From Diogma glabrata (Eukaryota; Arthropoda; Insecta; Diptera; Cylindrotomidae): DNA of 64,000 nucleotides. The DNA lies in NCBI GenBank assembly GCA_963693315.1, contig OY856188.1, positions 4,809,335 through 4,873,334 of the forward strand, written 5' to 3'. A program made the translations under genes and the position numbers. Shown in pieces: positions 53,450 to 64,000 of this stretch (its first letter is position 1; every line of letters starts with the position of its first letter). The notes beneath the pieces are model-generated. The model made no database searches. It had not been told where the DNA came from and worked only from the letters and a program-made list of their open reading frames with translations.

Positions 53450-55720
53450 CAAAGTGCCACTAAAATTGATTAATCAATGAAATCTGTATGCTCCCAACAA
53501 ACTTTAAAAACAAAGTGTGAAAAGTCAACAGTTGTATGGTAGACCCCCCGCCACTTTGATCAATGTGTCCCAAAAGATGATAATTACCTTCTTACACTAA
53601 TTGAAATCTTTCAATAAGTTTTATCATAATCATTTCATTATTGTAGGCTGTAGTGTGCATAAAGATACTGAAAAAACAATTAAAAATTTTTTTTTTTTAC
53701 CGAAAGTAAAAAACCGGTAGTTGGGATGCATAATTTTTGTAAATCATACTAAATGCTTATGTACAAAGTTTCATCCAATTTTATTATCAGGTACAGATGT
53801 TATAGAGCTTAAAAAAAAATAAGTGTATGGGACACCCTCCCACCACTTTGTTCACTATCGCTCAAAAACTAATCAGTTCTTTGCCATACATGTTTGCATT
53901 TTTTTCCAATGTGTCATCAAAATTGGTTCACGAACGAATGCTGTGTGCTCCCAACAAACATTGAAAAAGTGATAACACAGTAAACAGGTGTTCGGGAGAC
54001 CCCGTACCACTTATCCCTATATTGTCCAAAAACTAATCAGTTCCTTGTAATTTAAGTTTCCATCTTTTTCCAAAGCGTCATTAAAATTGATTAATGAATG
54101 AAGTCTGTATGCTCCCAACAAACTTAAAAAACAAAGTGTGAAAAGTCAGCATTTGTAGGGTAGACACCCCGCCACTTTGATCAATGTGTCCCAAAAGATG
54201 ATAATTATCTTCTCACACTAATTGAACCCTTTTCCGTAAGTTTCATCATAATCACTTCATTATTGTAGGCTGTATTGTGCATAAAGACACTGAACAAACT
54301 TCAAAAATTTACAACAACAAAAATTTACCGGAAGTAAAAAACCGGAAGTTGGGATGTAGAACTGTTGTAAACTGTACTAAATGCTTATGTACCAAGTTTC
54401 ATCCAATTCGATTATCAGGTACAGATGTTATTGAGCTTTAAAAAAAACATATATATGGGACACCCCCCACCACTTTGTTCACTATCGCTCAAAAACTAAT
54501 CAGTTCCTTGCCATACATGTTTGCATCTTTTTCCAATGTGTCATCAAAATTCGTTCACGAACGAATGCTGTGTGCTCCCAACAAACATTGAAAAAAGTGT
54601 CACACATTAAACAGGTGTTCGGGAGGATCTCCACCACTTATTCCAATATTATCCAAAAACTAATCAGTTGTTTGTTACTTAAGTCTCCATCTTTTTCCAA
54701 AGTGTCATTAAAATAAGTTAATGAATGAAGTCTGTATGCTCCCAACAAACTTAAAAAACAAAGTGTGAAAAGTCAGCATTTGCATGGTAGACCCCCCACC
54801 ACTTTGATCAATGTGTCCCAAAACATGATAATTATCTTTTCACACTAATTGGAACCCTATTCCATAAGTTTCATCATAATCACTTCATTTTTGTAGGCTG
54901 TAGTGTGCAGAAAGACACTGAAAAAATTTCAAAAAAGTACAAAAAATTTTTTTTTACCGGAAGTAAAAAACCGGAAGTTGGGATGCAGAACTATTTTAAA
55001 CCGTACTACATGCTCATGTACCAAGTTTCATCCAATTCGCTTATCAGGTACAGAAGTTATGGAGCTTTCAAAAAAACAAGTGCTCCAGGGACCCCCCACC
55101 ACTTTGTCCACTATCGCTCAAAAACTAATCAGTTCTTTGTCATACATGTTTGCGTGTTTTTTCAAAGTGTCATCAAAATTCATTCACGAATGAATGTTTT
55201 ATGCTCCCAACAAACATAAAAACTTTGTGGAAAAAAACACCTGTTGTGTGGTGGACCCCCAAACCCTTTATCCAATGTGCCCCAAAAGCTGATAAAATCT
55301 TTCTCATGTTATTTAAAAGCTTTTACCAACGTTTCATGAAAATCGATCGGCAATTGTAGGCTACAGTAGGGATAAACGCCTGAAAAAAAAACTTTTTAAC
55401 CGGAAGTGACAAACCGGAAGTTGGTTTGCAGAAATATTGGAAACAGTACTAAAACCTTATATACTATGTTTCAATAAGATCATAGCTCGGGATCAGAAGT
55501 TATTCAAGATTTAAACTTAGAGGTGTTCGGGAGACCCCCGCCATTTTGTCCAAATTTAAAATGAATCCAGATCTTCTATTTTCAAGTGAACCTGTATCAT
55601 TTGCCAAAGTTTCATCAAGATCCTATGCAGAAAACTCACCCACCCACACACAGACGTACACCAAATTTTTTTTTGGCTATTTAGATAGAGGATGGTCCAA
55701 AACAAAAGAAAAAATAAAAT
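53450..55720 (+). repeat. Satellite with higher-order period of about 625 bp
   Basis: The phrase CTGTATGCTCCCAACAAAC recurs at about 53484, 54105 and 54731. Each unit holds three related subunits marked by CCCCCCACCACTTTG-like words, CCAAAAACTAATCAGTTCCTTG, TTTCATCCAATT[C/T][G/T]ATTATCAGG and ACCGGAAGTAAAAAACCGGA. A fourth, more diverged unit runs to about 55700, ending near CACCCACCCACACACAGACG. No coding potential; frames inside are short and repeat with the DNA. Confidence 0.85.
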
Positions 55721-55822
55721 TTGGGGTATGTAAGATTTTTTTTTTTTCACGATAGATTGCATTACTTCACACAATTTAAAATTGTGGTGAAGTAATAATA
55801 TTTTGCTTATTTATTATTGGTT

Positions 55823-56346
55823 ATTAATTCTTGATATTATATTTAATTTTGTGTTTCTTTTTATTAAATCTATGATAGAATCTACAATTAATGATGGATT
55901 TTTATGAAATTTTCTTTGTTTTGTAGATAATAGAATTGTTTACAACATTTATTTAATACATTTTACCAAAAACCCAACAATAATAAAAATGAACTGGAAA
56001 AAATCATTTTTTAAAAAAAAAAATTTATAATCACCCTGTTATTTTGTTATCAAAGCTGAAATATTTTGCATTTTTTTTATTTTTGTGTAATAGTTAATTC
56101 AATTACCTATAATTTGATGTATTATTCCAAAAAATTGATAACCTAGTTTTTTTATAACTTTAATTTTACAAAATGCTTCATTTTTAGGGTTGGGGGGGGG
56201 GGGGGGGGGGGTAAAAAGGGGGGATACCCACTTGCAAGAGAGTGCAACTTTTAGGATTGTAATCAGTATATGTCCAACTTCTCCTCATAAAATTACCAGC
56301 TTTTATACTAATATGTAGTGGGTCATTTCCTCTATTGACTCGACTA
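55823..56346 (-). repeat. Outer long inverted repeat, right arm
   Basis: Reverse-complement partner of 37333-37854 (524 bp). It contains a 20-base G run (56192-56211) where the left arm has a mixed A/C/T-rich tract. Confidence 0.8.
56192..56211 (+). repeat. Homopolymer run of about 20 G
   Basis: GGTTGGGG...GGTAAAAAGGGGGG. Unusual in an A/T-rich genome; length is prone to sequencing error. Confidence 0.8.
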
Positions 56347-56347
56347 C

Positions 56348-56491
56348 ATGCGTAGATTAATTTTGCCATTTGTACCTGCGTTAAAGCCTATTGAAATATT
56401 GGACAAACTTGTAGTTCCAAAAGTAAACGAAAAGACAGTCATTAATTATTTTAATTTTGCAACGGATGATTGGCATAGGCTCAATCAGTAA
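56348..56491 (+). CDS. Short unidentified open frame next to the outer repeat
   Basis: 47 codons beginning MRRLILPFVPALKPIEILDK and ending DDWHRLNQ, TAA. It starts two bases beyond the right outer arm. The wording looks protein-like, but I recognise no family. It could be the end of a gene into which the large element inserted, or chance. Confidence 0.2.
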   Translation: MRRLILPFVPALKPIEILDKLVVPKVNEKTVINYFNFATDDWHRLNQ

Positions 56492-57313
56492 CAGTTAGTG
56501 AATAGGATAATCTAAACAAATGAATGAAAAACGACTAAGAAACTATTTATTAATTAGATTCTTGATTATTTTTTTATGATTTAATATATTTTATTTTGTC
56601 GCATTTTGATCTACTGCAAAGACTCCTACAAATGGGATCTGATTCTGAAAATGATCTTATCGCTGTACAAGATTGTTGTCATAGTAATTTTCTGCTTTGT
56701 GTGCATGGTTTTCTAGGATTTCTGTCGGAACTGCAAAAATAAAACTGGTGGTTCTGCTTAGGATCAGATTCTTTAATTCTACAGGTCGGTCAGCGCCCTT
56801 TTTCGCTCTCGAAAATAAAATAGGTTGCACAAGAACTCCTCAAATACTTTGCAGAAATCTGAAAGAAGACCTGACGAACTCTTCTTTTTGAAAAAGGAAA
56901 TCTGTCGAAAAGATTACAACTGCTAAATTCATTAAAAGTTCATTTCTTTTCATTCAAAAACTTATCATTTTAGCGTTTCACAGTTACAGAATCTAGCTAC
57001 TACACTAATAAATAAAAAAAAAAGTCAGACAAGTGCAAATAAAATTCGCTCGTCAAGGGTTGCGTGCATGTAAAAGAACACAATATCAAAAATTATTATG
57101 TTGTGTTGTAATATCTTTATATTTCCAGACCATAGACGCATAACAAAATAAATGTTTAATCGTACATGTCAATAGTGAATTACAATCAAATCTTCATTGA
57201 TCAAAAAGGACTCAAAAATTGTTACTTAGGTTGAATCTCATCCATAGATATTTATGGTAACTCAAGAAATTCAATTACACCAGCTTGTAAATGGTTTAAA
57301 TTTTGTTATTTTT
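56492..57313. other. AT-rich spacer
   Basis: No gene, repeat or motif recognised. Confidence 0.45.
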
Positions 57314-58375
57314 TCGGTCAATCAAGTGTTGAAATTTAGAGGGGTGGAGAGGTTACATACTAAAAATATTTTTTTTCAATAACATGAAAACTGTGCACCG
57401 CAAAATTTTAAAAAAAATTATAATGTTTCTTAAATTATATACTCCTTCATATGACAAGTGGGGGCTTGGGTCAAAATGTTTTTTTACTCTCCCCACATCC
57501 ATCCCCTAAACACACAGAAATAAAGTTATTTGTGACTTCGCTATGATTTTCATTCAAAATTTGCATACTTTCCCATCTCTGTGAATTTTTTCAAATTTTT
57601 CTGTCAATCATCGTCATAACGTAGGGAGCGAAACGGTCTGAATTTTGCACTTTTTTGTCCATAACTCAAAAACCTTGCATCGCAAAGTTCTAAAAAAAAA
57701 TTGCAACGAATTTTAAATTAGGTGCTCTTTCATATGACACCCCACTCGCTTGGGTCAAAAACATTTTTTTTACCCTCTCTACCCCCGTCCCCTAAACACA
57801 CAAAAATATAATTATTTAAGAGTTCGCTATAATTTTCATACAAATTTTACCGAATTTTCTAGCTCTGTGATTTTTTTTAAATTTTTCTGTCAACCAGGGT
57901 CGAAACGTAGGGGGTGGGGAACGGTTTGAATTTTGCACTTTTTTGTTCATAACTCAAAAACTGTACACTGCAAAATTCTAAAAAAAATTGCAACGAATTT
58001 AAAATTAAGTGCTCTTCCAAATGACACCCCACTCGCTTGGGTCAAAAAAGGTTTTTTTTACCCTCTTTACACCGGTGGCTAAACACACAGAAATATAATT
58101 ATTTGAGACCTCGCTATAATTTTCATACAAAATTTACCAAATTTCCTAGCTCTGTGAATTTTTTCAAATTTTTCTGTCAATCAGTGTCGCAACGTTAGGG
58201 GGGGGGACGGTATGAAAGTTGCACTTTTTTGTCCATAACTCAAAAACTGTGCATCGCAAAATTCTAAAAACAATTGCTATGTTTTGTAAATAAAGTGCTC
58301 TTCCAAATAACACCCCACTTGACCACATTTTAAATAGTGTATTTACCCCTCCTCATTTCCACCCTCTTAATAAAT
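57314..58375 (+). repeat. Tandem array, period about 287 bp, nearly four units
   Basis: CTGTCAATCA-type starts recur at about 57317, 57601, 57887 and 58174. Each unit includes CATAACTCAAAAACTGTGCA, TCGCAAAATTCTAAAAA, CACCCCACTCGCTTGGGTCA and CCCCTAAACACACAGAAATA. The first and last units are the most diverged. Confidence 0.88.
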
Positions 58376-60020
58376 CTAATTATGAGAATATGACACTTTT
58401 TTATATTTTTTATTAAAAACGTACTAGTTTTTCTATCGTTCCAAGTACATTTGAAAATTTTCGTTCAGTTAGGTTCGGAGCTAATCGAGGTAAGAAAACA
58501 CGAAAAAAACGTCATTCTCCAAAATGATACCAAAAATGGTGAGGCGTAAAATTTCACAATAACCATTAAGGGAATATTGAAATGAAGCCCTTTCATATTA
58601 TTTCCTACAGGAATCTATAAAAAATGTATTTTCTCAAAGATCTCACATCGTACCCCTGTAAACACAACGAAAACCACTTTATTTTTATTTGTATCCGTCA
58701 TTTTATGTGGACAGATTAGTTTTATACGCACCTCATATTTCAAGTTCATAGCATTTATAGTTTACCAGATAATTGATATAATGTGAAAAACTCGTTTTAC
58801 TCTCACCAATAGTGTTCCGTATAAAAAACGGAACCCTAAAAAATCCCGAAAATTCTCTATTTTAGGTGTAAGTGTGTGTCACTTGCCATCACAAGTTCTA
58901 ATTTTTTTGACGCTGTAATTTAAAAGTTACTCTTGACCTTGATTTCTGACTTTGATTCTTTGCCATAATTTTTTATTCTTTGAAAAATAATAACTCCATA
59001 CTGGTAATCATTTAATCGAAATTGATTTACATTTTGTTAACAATTATTTTAATGGAGCTGCTTAATAAAGAAGACACAAAAAAATAACACATTATCATTT
59101 ATTACATTAATAAACTTATAACGTAGTTGAAATTCTAAATAGGAATATAATTGTGATCAATGTGCCGTCTTGATATTTTAATTATTTTCGTCGTTTTGTT
59201 GTTTTGTAATCGTTAATCGATTTTAATTGAACTATCCATTTCTATAGAAAGCAAATACATTTTATGGACGATTTTTTAATATGTTTGACATTCACAAATG
59301 CAAATTCCAGCGATGAGTTTAGTTCCAACAGCAAATGGGAGTTAGAGTTTCATTTGAAACAAACATGCCATACACAAAAATCTACTACAGGTCTCCATTC
59401 AAACCAACATTATGATTCCGTTTTATTTACTTAATTTTATTACTTTATGCACTGAATTGCAATTGCAACTGAAGTGCAATTTAATCGCACTTGTCGGGCT
59501 TCCACTCTGATCTGACCGGTACACAGGGTTTGATGAGATATGGAAACGTTTGATATTGCTATATATTCCGATAACAAATTGATAGTAAACTACCAACCAC
59601 ACCACTCATCATTCCTAATCCACTCTGAAAACTAAGAGTGATTCCACGATTGAAGTGCTATGAACTTCTCGGGCACTAAAAGACGCAACCAGAACCACAC
59701 CCGAATTCCAATACAACATTCTCTGATCGCTATCGTCGGTAGACTACTATGGGAGCGTTGGATTATTTTATTGCAGTAGGCAATAGGCAACCCAAACGCT
59801 CTAGCTTTCTAGTTCGCAACTAGAGCATTCAAATCCGAATATTCGAGTATTCAATTATTCGATTAATTTGGGTATATTTTAAGTATTCGATATTCGAATA
59901 TTTATACGCGAATATATTTTTTAACTCCCAAAATATAATTGTTTTTCATCCCTTCATTCCCTTTTCAAACTTCGAAACTTAGAAATTTCAATATTTAAAG
60001 GGAAATAATTTTATTACAAA
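58376..60020. other. Non-coding region with AT-rich repeats
   Basis: No gene. A short hairpin GTTCCGTATAAAAAACGGAAC lies at 58814-58834, a word often seen at the edges of insect MITEs. 59835-59935 is dense in ATTCGAATATTCGA-like palindromic words. Confidence 0.4.
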
Positions 60021-60200
60021 AAGTGCTTGACGTCGCATGATATTCCAGTCAAAGAACTAAGCGAAAAAAATTCAACACTTATGACAGCCGAAGGCGTATG
60101 CAAATTCTTATTTAATTCTCGAACGGAAATGAACAGTGATTTAAGTAAAATCTTACTCAATGAAATTAGGAAACGAATGGATCAATTCAATTTTTTCTAA
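60021..60200 (+). pseudogene. Possible transposase scrap (hAT-like?)
   Basis: 59 open codons: KCLTSHDIPVKELSEK, STLMTAEGVCKFLFNSRTE, MNSDLSKILLNEIRKRMDQF, then TAA. The TAEGV-F-L pattern followed by LS-ILL-EI--R resembles a helical stretch I associate with some insect hAT-type transposases. Too short to assign firmly, with no flanking parts. Confidence 0.3.
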
Positions 60201-60750
60201 TAATATAAATGATATAAAACAACATTAGTATAAATCGTAATAATAATAAAATAAACAGCAATGATTTAAATTACGAATCTCTAAGACTTTTTTATTGATC
60301 ATGCAGCATACTTTTGAAGAAAGATACACGCCGTTTATCCTCCAATATCTATGGCAATTTATTGTAAAAACTGAGCCCATTAAAAATTACGTTTCTTTGA
60401 GCAAATGTAGTGTGACAGAAATCAATGTACAGCATATGGTTTTGGCGAGTTTTATGACCATGAACATTAGTAACAACAGCACGTATCAGAAAATTATTTT
60501 GTACTAAATTATGCTTAATTTTGAAGATAAGTAAGATTGTTTCAATATACAATCATTTCCCTGATTGTTAGAAACATGTCATACAGCAGACGAGTTGGTG
60601 TTTAAAGAATTGGTAGCCCTTTGATAGTCTTAAAACATTTGTTGATCCCGATATGTATAACATCTAATTTTTTTTCCGAAGTTGAACCCTAAATTGGCAA
60701 CAGGTAACGAGCACTACTCAAAACATGGCTGTGAAAAATCAAAGATTTGG
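60201..60750. other. AT-rich spacer
   Basis: No recognisable feature; the frames at 60295-60507 and 60349-60552 overlap antisense and lack motifs. Confidence 0.4.
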
Positions 60751-61800
60751 CTATAAAGTTGGTAAACAGTATTTCATCTGAAATAAGATAAAATTAATTT
60801 GGCGAATTTTATTTTGGATGCTTTGTATATGATGGTGCCAGTTAAGTGAACTATCAACCCAGAAACCCAAATACTTAAACACATCCACTCGATCTATGCC
60901 ATCTCCATTAATTTGTAGGAAAAAATTCGAAAGATCAAAGTTTTTGTTTTTCACTTTGAAAATCATGAATTTAGTCTTGCGAGTATTAATCTTAAGCGCA
61001 TTTTCATTCATCTATGTATTTATCAAGTTTAAATCACTTTGCATGTGACTTTGCAATATTTTGAGAGAATGTTTACCATAAATTAGAGACATATCATCTG
61101 CATACATAGCTAATTTTCCATGAAGATTCAAATTAAAAATATCGTTGACAAAAATGTTGAATAACAAAGGTTCCAACAGGCTGTCTTACGGGACCCCGAC
61201 TTTTATTTCAAGTTGATTACTTTTGAATTCGTCAATTTGTACATATTGGATTCGATGATGTAGATATGATTTGATTAAATCTAAAGCATTTCCTTTAAAT
61301 TCATCATAGTTCAATTTTTGTATTAAAATTGGATGATTTACTGTGTCAAATTCATTACGTAAATCTATAAAGATGCAAGATGTTATCAAATTCTTATCTT
61401 TGGATATTTTGATATTGGTTATAAATTGAGATGTAGTGGCCATAGTACTTTAGTTTGTACAAAATCCGAATTGATTACAGTTTATCATATTGTTAGCCCT
61501 AAGATCCATACGGCAGAATATAATATTTTCAAAAACTTTTGAGCTAGAAGGCAAAACTGATATCTCACGAAACTTACTTAATTCTGAAGTAATTCCACTT
61601 TTTGGAATGGTTGTAACTTTTGCTATTTTAAAGCAATCAGAAAAAGCTCCATTTTCGATGAATACATTTATGAGACTTGCCAAGCATTGAGCAATATTAT
61701 GTTTATAGTGTGAGTAAAATCGAGTTGAGATACCATCAACACCAACAGCCTTAACAACCTTATTGTTATATCTTGATACTAGAGTTATAACACAATCGAA
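60751..61800 (-). pseudogene. LINE reverse transcriptase remnant (CR1/L2-like)
   Basis: Minus-strand text in RT order: KAVGVDGISTRFYSHYK, FSDCFKIAKVTTIPKSG and FREISVLPSSSKVFENII (61450-61800), CIFIDLRNEFDTVNHPIL (first catalytic Asp), GVP then a stop, the active site MYADDMSLIYG (YADD at 61093-61104), and NALKINTRKTKFMIF with VFKYLGFWVDSSLNWHHHI (60751-61011). Stops sit at the GVPQGS position and elsewhere. Endonuclease and 3' end are missing. The wording fits CR1/Jockey-group LINEs and may be the same family as the one starting at 62.4 kb, in the opposite orientation. Confidence 0.82.
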
Positions 61801-62481
61801 CGAATATTTTGATTACGCAACGAAAACTACTGTGAAAACTTTCTCGCCTCCTCAGCCTTCAAAGATGTACCAGATCCTAGCGATAAAAACAGTGACAACC
61901 AGTGTAATGCCATTTACTCACATCCTCTCATACTTCATAAGCTCTCGCACCCTCACACACATGCACACAATCACCCATATCTACATTCATGCCCATATTC
62001 ATACACTCTTGACACGATCCAATGACAGTGGACAACGTTTGGTTATATTTATATTACTTTATTTTGAATGATTAACAAATCATATACGAATTCCGTAAAA
62101 ATTATTAATTGTTATTTTAAAACTACTTGCGTCATCGTTACCTAGGAAAAACAACATTTTATCATAACAACATTTTATCATTGTCAAAATATCTTGATAC
62201 GTATCGGATGTGTTTTGCTGTTTATTAATGAAATTTCTGATAAAAAGTGATACATTGGTTTATTTTCTTACAAAACTGTTTAAGAGTTAAGTTTTATTCA
62301 CTGTTGTAACGATTAAAAAGTTTATAATAAATTGTAATATAAAACAATAAATAATTATCGAAAGTATATCTCAAAAACCTTTTCGCCCCAAAAAAATTGA
62401 AGAATTGTATTAATAAAGTTGTGTATTTGATTCTATAAGCACGGTAACCATCAATAAAAGTCTACTGTTTACATCACGATA
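61801..62481. other. Spacer and probable LINE 5' UTR
   Basis: 61948-62010 is a CACACA/CATTCATGCCCATATTCATA simple-sequence patch. The last few hundred bases may be the 5' UTR of the following LINE; its 5' boundary is not visible. Confidence 0.4.
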
Positions 62482-63402
62482 ATGGATACAACCAAGTGTC
62501 ATTCTTGTAAAGGGACCATTTCAGACGTCCATCAAGGAATTAAATGTATAACGTGTAAAAATGTTTACCACTCACGTTGTGTTGGTTTATCAGGGAAAAA
62601 AAGACAAGAAATCCAAAAGGGTGAATCTACTTGGCGATGCTGTCAAAATAAAACCATCGAGGAAGTACCACCGTCAACATGCAATAATGAGTCATTTTCA
62701 AGTTTGATAACAAGATCACCTATTCATCAACCGCCCAGTGTAGTAAACTTGTTCAACACTGAGTCCAGTAGCAAAGACGGAGCCAGTATCAACGCTGAGT
62801 TACTGATGAAACTTCAAAAATATGATGTTGAGTTTTCTGAGTTGAAAACATTAATGCGAGATATCAAAACAGCGCAAGAGTTCATGTATGCGGAATTCGA
62901 AACAATGAAACTGGCATATCAAAAGGCAGTAGCAGATAATAGGGAGTTACTAGAACAGCTACATAGTTCTGTTGGGGAAAACAAACTAAAAGAAGAGCGT
63001 ATTAATGAGCTAGAAGCAATGGTAGATGATCTACATCAAGCTCGAATTGAACGAAACATGATTATTGCTGGTATTCCAAATGAAACAATTGCTCCAATGG
63101 AAGTATTAACAAAATTGCTTTGTGTATTAGACTCTAAAGAATCGATTAAAGAAGTTGAAACATGTCGGTTCATTAAACATAGGTTTATTCAAAATAAGTC
63201 ATCTAAAATTGAAACAAAAATTATGGTAACATTTAAAAGTAAGGAAGAAAAACAGAAGGTGCAAGAAAAGAAAAAGAAAAAATTAGTTTACACTAGTCAG
63301 CTTGATTTCACATTACCAACTGAACAACAGATCTATGATCTGGCAACTACACTTCCAAATATACTCCTGTGTTTATTATCCATTCGAACGGAACATACTT
63401 AA
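62482..63402 (+). CDS. LINE ORF1 with PHD finger and coiled coil
   Basis: 306 codons from ATG. Residues 6-54 form a PHD-type zinc finger (C6, C9, C22, C25, H30, C33, W51, C53). Residues 100-190 are a long coiled coil (LLMKLQKYDVEFSELKTLMR through LEAMVDDLHQARIERN). Then comes a folded segment starting MIIAGIPNE and continuing ICLFIK-like CRFIKHRF and KIMVTFKSKEEKQKV, resembling the RRM-like C-terminal part of LINE ORF1 proteins. PHD-finger ORF1s are known in CR1-group LINEs. The end (LLCLLSIRTEHT) looks off-pattern, so a late frameshift near 63340 is possible. ORF2 starts 102 bp downstream. Confidence 0.82.
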   Translation: MDTTKCHSCKGTISDVHQGIKCITCKNVYHSRCVGLSGKKRQEIQKGESTWRCCQNKTIEEVPPSTCNNESFSSLITRSPIHQPPSVVNLFNTESSSKDGASINAELLMKLQKYDVEFSELKTLMRDIKTAQEFMYAEFETMKLAYQKAVADNRELLEQLHSSVGENKLKEERINELEAMVDDLHQARIERNMIIAGIPNETIAPMEVLTKLLCVLDSKESIKEVETCRFIKHRFIQNKSSKIETKIMVTFKSKEEKQKVQEKKKKKLVYTSQLDFTLPTEQQIYDLATTLPNILLCLLSIRTEHT

Positions 63403-63503
63403 ACCTAAAAACAAAAAAACAAATTTTTTCGTATTAACTAAAATTTCCATTTTTGTGTTTGATTATTGTGATTACTGTCATATTTATTGTATTTCTTTTT
63501 TTA

Positions 63504-64000
63504 ATGTTAGGTCTAGGTGATGATATTGAAATTGACAACGAAATTTCTTGTCATTCTATTATACATACCACTGAGTTTGAGCCAAAAAAAATTGTTATGA
63601 TCGGTAAAGAAGATTTGGTTATTTTGTATCTGAACCTACAAAGTCTCCGTAATAAATTATACGATTTGGAGCTACTTATTAATAATATACAGTGTACCAT
63701 CGATATAATAGTCTTAACTGAAATTTGGATAACCGAAGAGGAAAACAAATTTTTTAATTTAAAAGAATTTAATAGTTTCTACTCAAATAGAGGAGGTGGT
63801 TATGGGGGCACAGCTATATTTGTAAGGTCGAATATAAAGGCTGCCAAAGTATTTGGAGAGGATTTTGACTATTGTCAAACACTGGGAATTAAATTAACTG
63901 ATAGAAATGTGAACATTATTGCAATATATAGATCCCCTAAAAACAGTATAAACAATTTTTTCCACCTATTAACTAAATATTTGACTGAATTTCAACAGAA
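63504..64000 (+). CDS. LINE ORF2, endonuclease start (runs off the window)
   Basis: An ATG at 63504 opens 165 codons with no stop to the window edge. After about 40 residues the endonuclease begins: LVILYLNLQSLRNKLYDLEL (the N-x-x-S-L-R-N-K block), DIIVLTEIWITEEEN (catalytic Glu), SNRGGGYGGTAIFVRSNI and VNIIAIYRSP. The RT should follow beyond 64000. With ORF1 intact up to its last residues, this is the best preserved LINE of the window and could be a recent copy. Confidence 0.88.
   Translation, partial: MLGLGDDIEIDNEISCHSIIHTTEFEPKKIVMIGKEDLVILYLNLQSLRNKLYDLELLINNIQCTIDIIVLTEIWITEEENKFFNLKEFNSFYSNRGGGYGGTAIFVRSNIKAAKVFGEDFDYCQTLGIKLTDRNVNIIAIYRSPKNSINNFFHLLTKYLTEFQQ

Noticed and set aside
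37333..56346. A Maverick/Polinton, suggested by the 19-kb span and long inverted repeats
   Set aside because: No protein-primed DNA polymerase B, retroviral-type integrase, packaging ATPase, protease or capsid motif is present; the only genes are the nuclease/CXC family and a LINE.
53450..58375. CRISPR-like arrays
   Set aside because: Units are hundreds of bases long and diverge along their whole length, with no short constant repeat and unique spacers; these are eukaryotic satellites.

Overview
The window is about 64 kb of AT-rich animal DNA, almost certainly from an insect. It is built nearly entirely of transposable elements (TEs), many nested in one another. The evidence is BEL/Pao and Ty3-type retrotransposons, Jockey- and CR1-like LINEs, Helitrons with TCTATATATATAAAA 5' ends and CTAG 3' ends, an animal-type tRNA-Pro, GT-AG splicing and AATAAA signals. 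No conventional host protein gene could be identified. The species cannot be named from the sequence.

Region 1-8.5 kb: mostly non-coding, with one tRNA-Pro(CGG) on the minus strand, a foldback element (3418-5602) and a 2.6-kb duplicated block (4262-6842 and 7757-20477, the second copy interrupted). Region 8.5-18.6 kb: a young BEL/Pao LTR retrotransposon on the minus strand (434-bp LTRs, 5-bp target duplication AGTAG). Its coding region is broken by one frameshift and one in-frame stop, and its 5' LTR is split by a precise 3.1-kb Helitron insertion. Region 20.5-24 kb: an older, decayed BEL element. Region 24-30 kb: sparse remnants, including a Ty3/gypsy reverse transcriptase (RT) fragment and an unidentified open frame at 25.9-26.3 kb.

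Region 30-37 kb: an intact 427-aa tyrosine recombinase of Crypton type with all catalytic residues visible, lying between two long palindromes and between two Helitron 5' ends. A tail-to-tail pair of Helitron 3' ends and a small MITE follow.

Region 37.3-56.4 kb is the most unusual. Two nested sets of long inverted repeats (about 520 bp outside, about 230 bp inside) enclose two diverged, broken copies of one large gene family. The copy at 40.3-45.0 kb has a zinc-binding N-terminus, a real-looking intron, a long central region, a PIN/FEN1-like nuclease domain and a C-terminal CXC cysteine cluster. The copy at 50.3-53.4 kb lacks both ends. I recognise no named TE superfamily here and propose large DNA transposons (or a TE-borne nuclease gene) with one inserted in the other. 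A 4.35-kb Jockey-like LINE with a 20-bp target duplication sits inside the inner element, and a satellite with a period of about 625 bp replaces the end of the second gene copy.

Region 57-64 kb: a 287-bp tandem array, a possible transposase scrap, a reversed LINE RT remnant, and the 5' half of a better preserved LINE (PHD-finger ORF1, then the endonuclease start of ORF2) running off the window.
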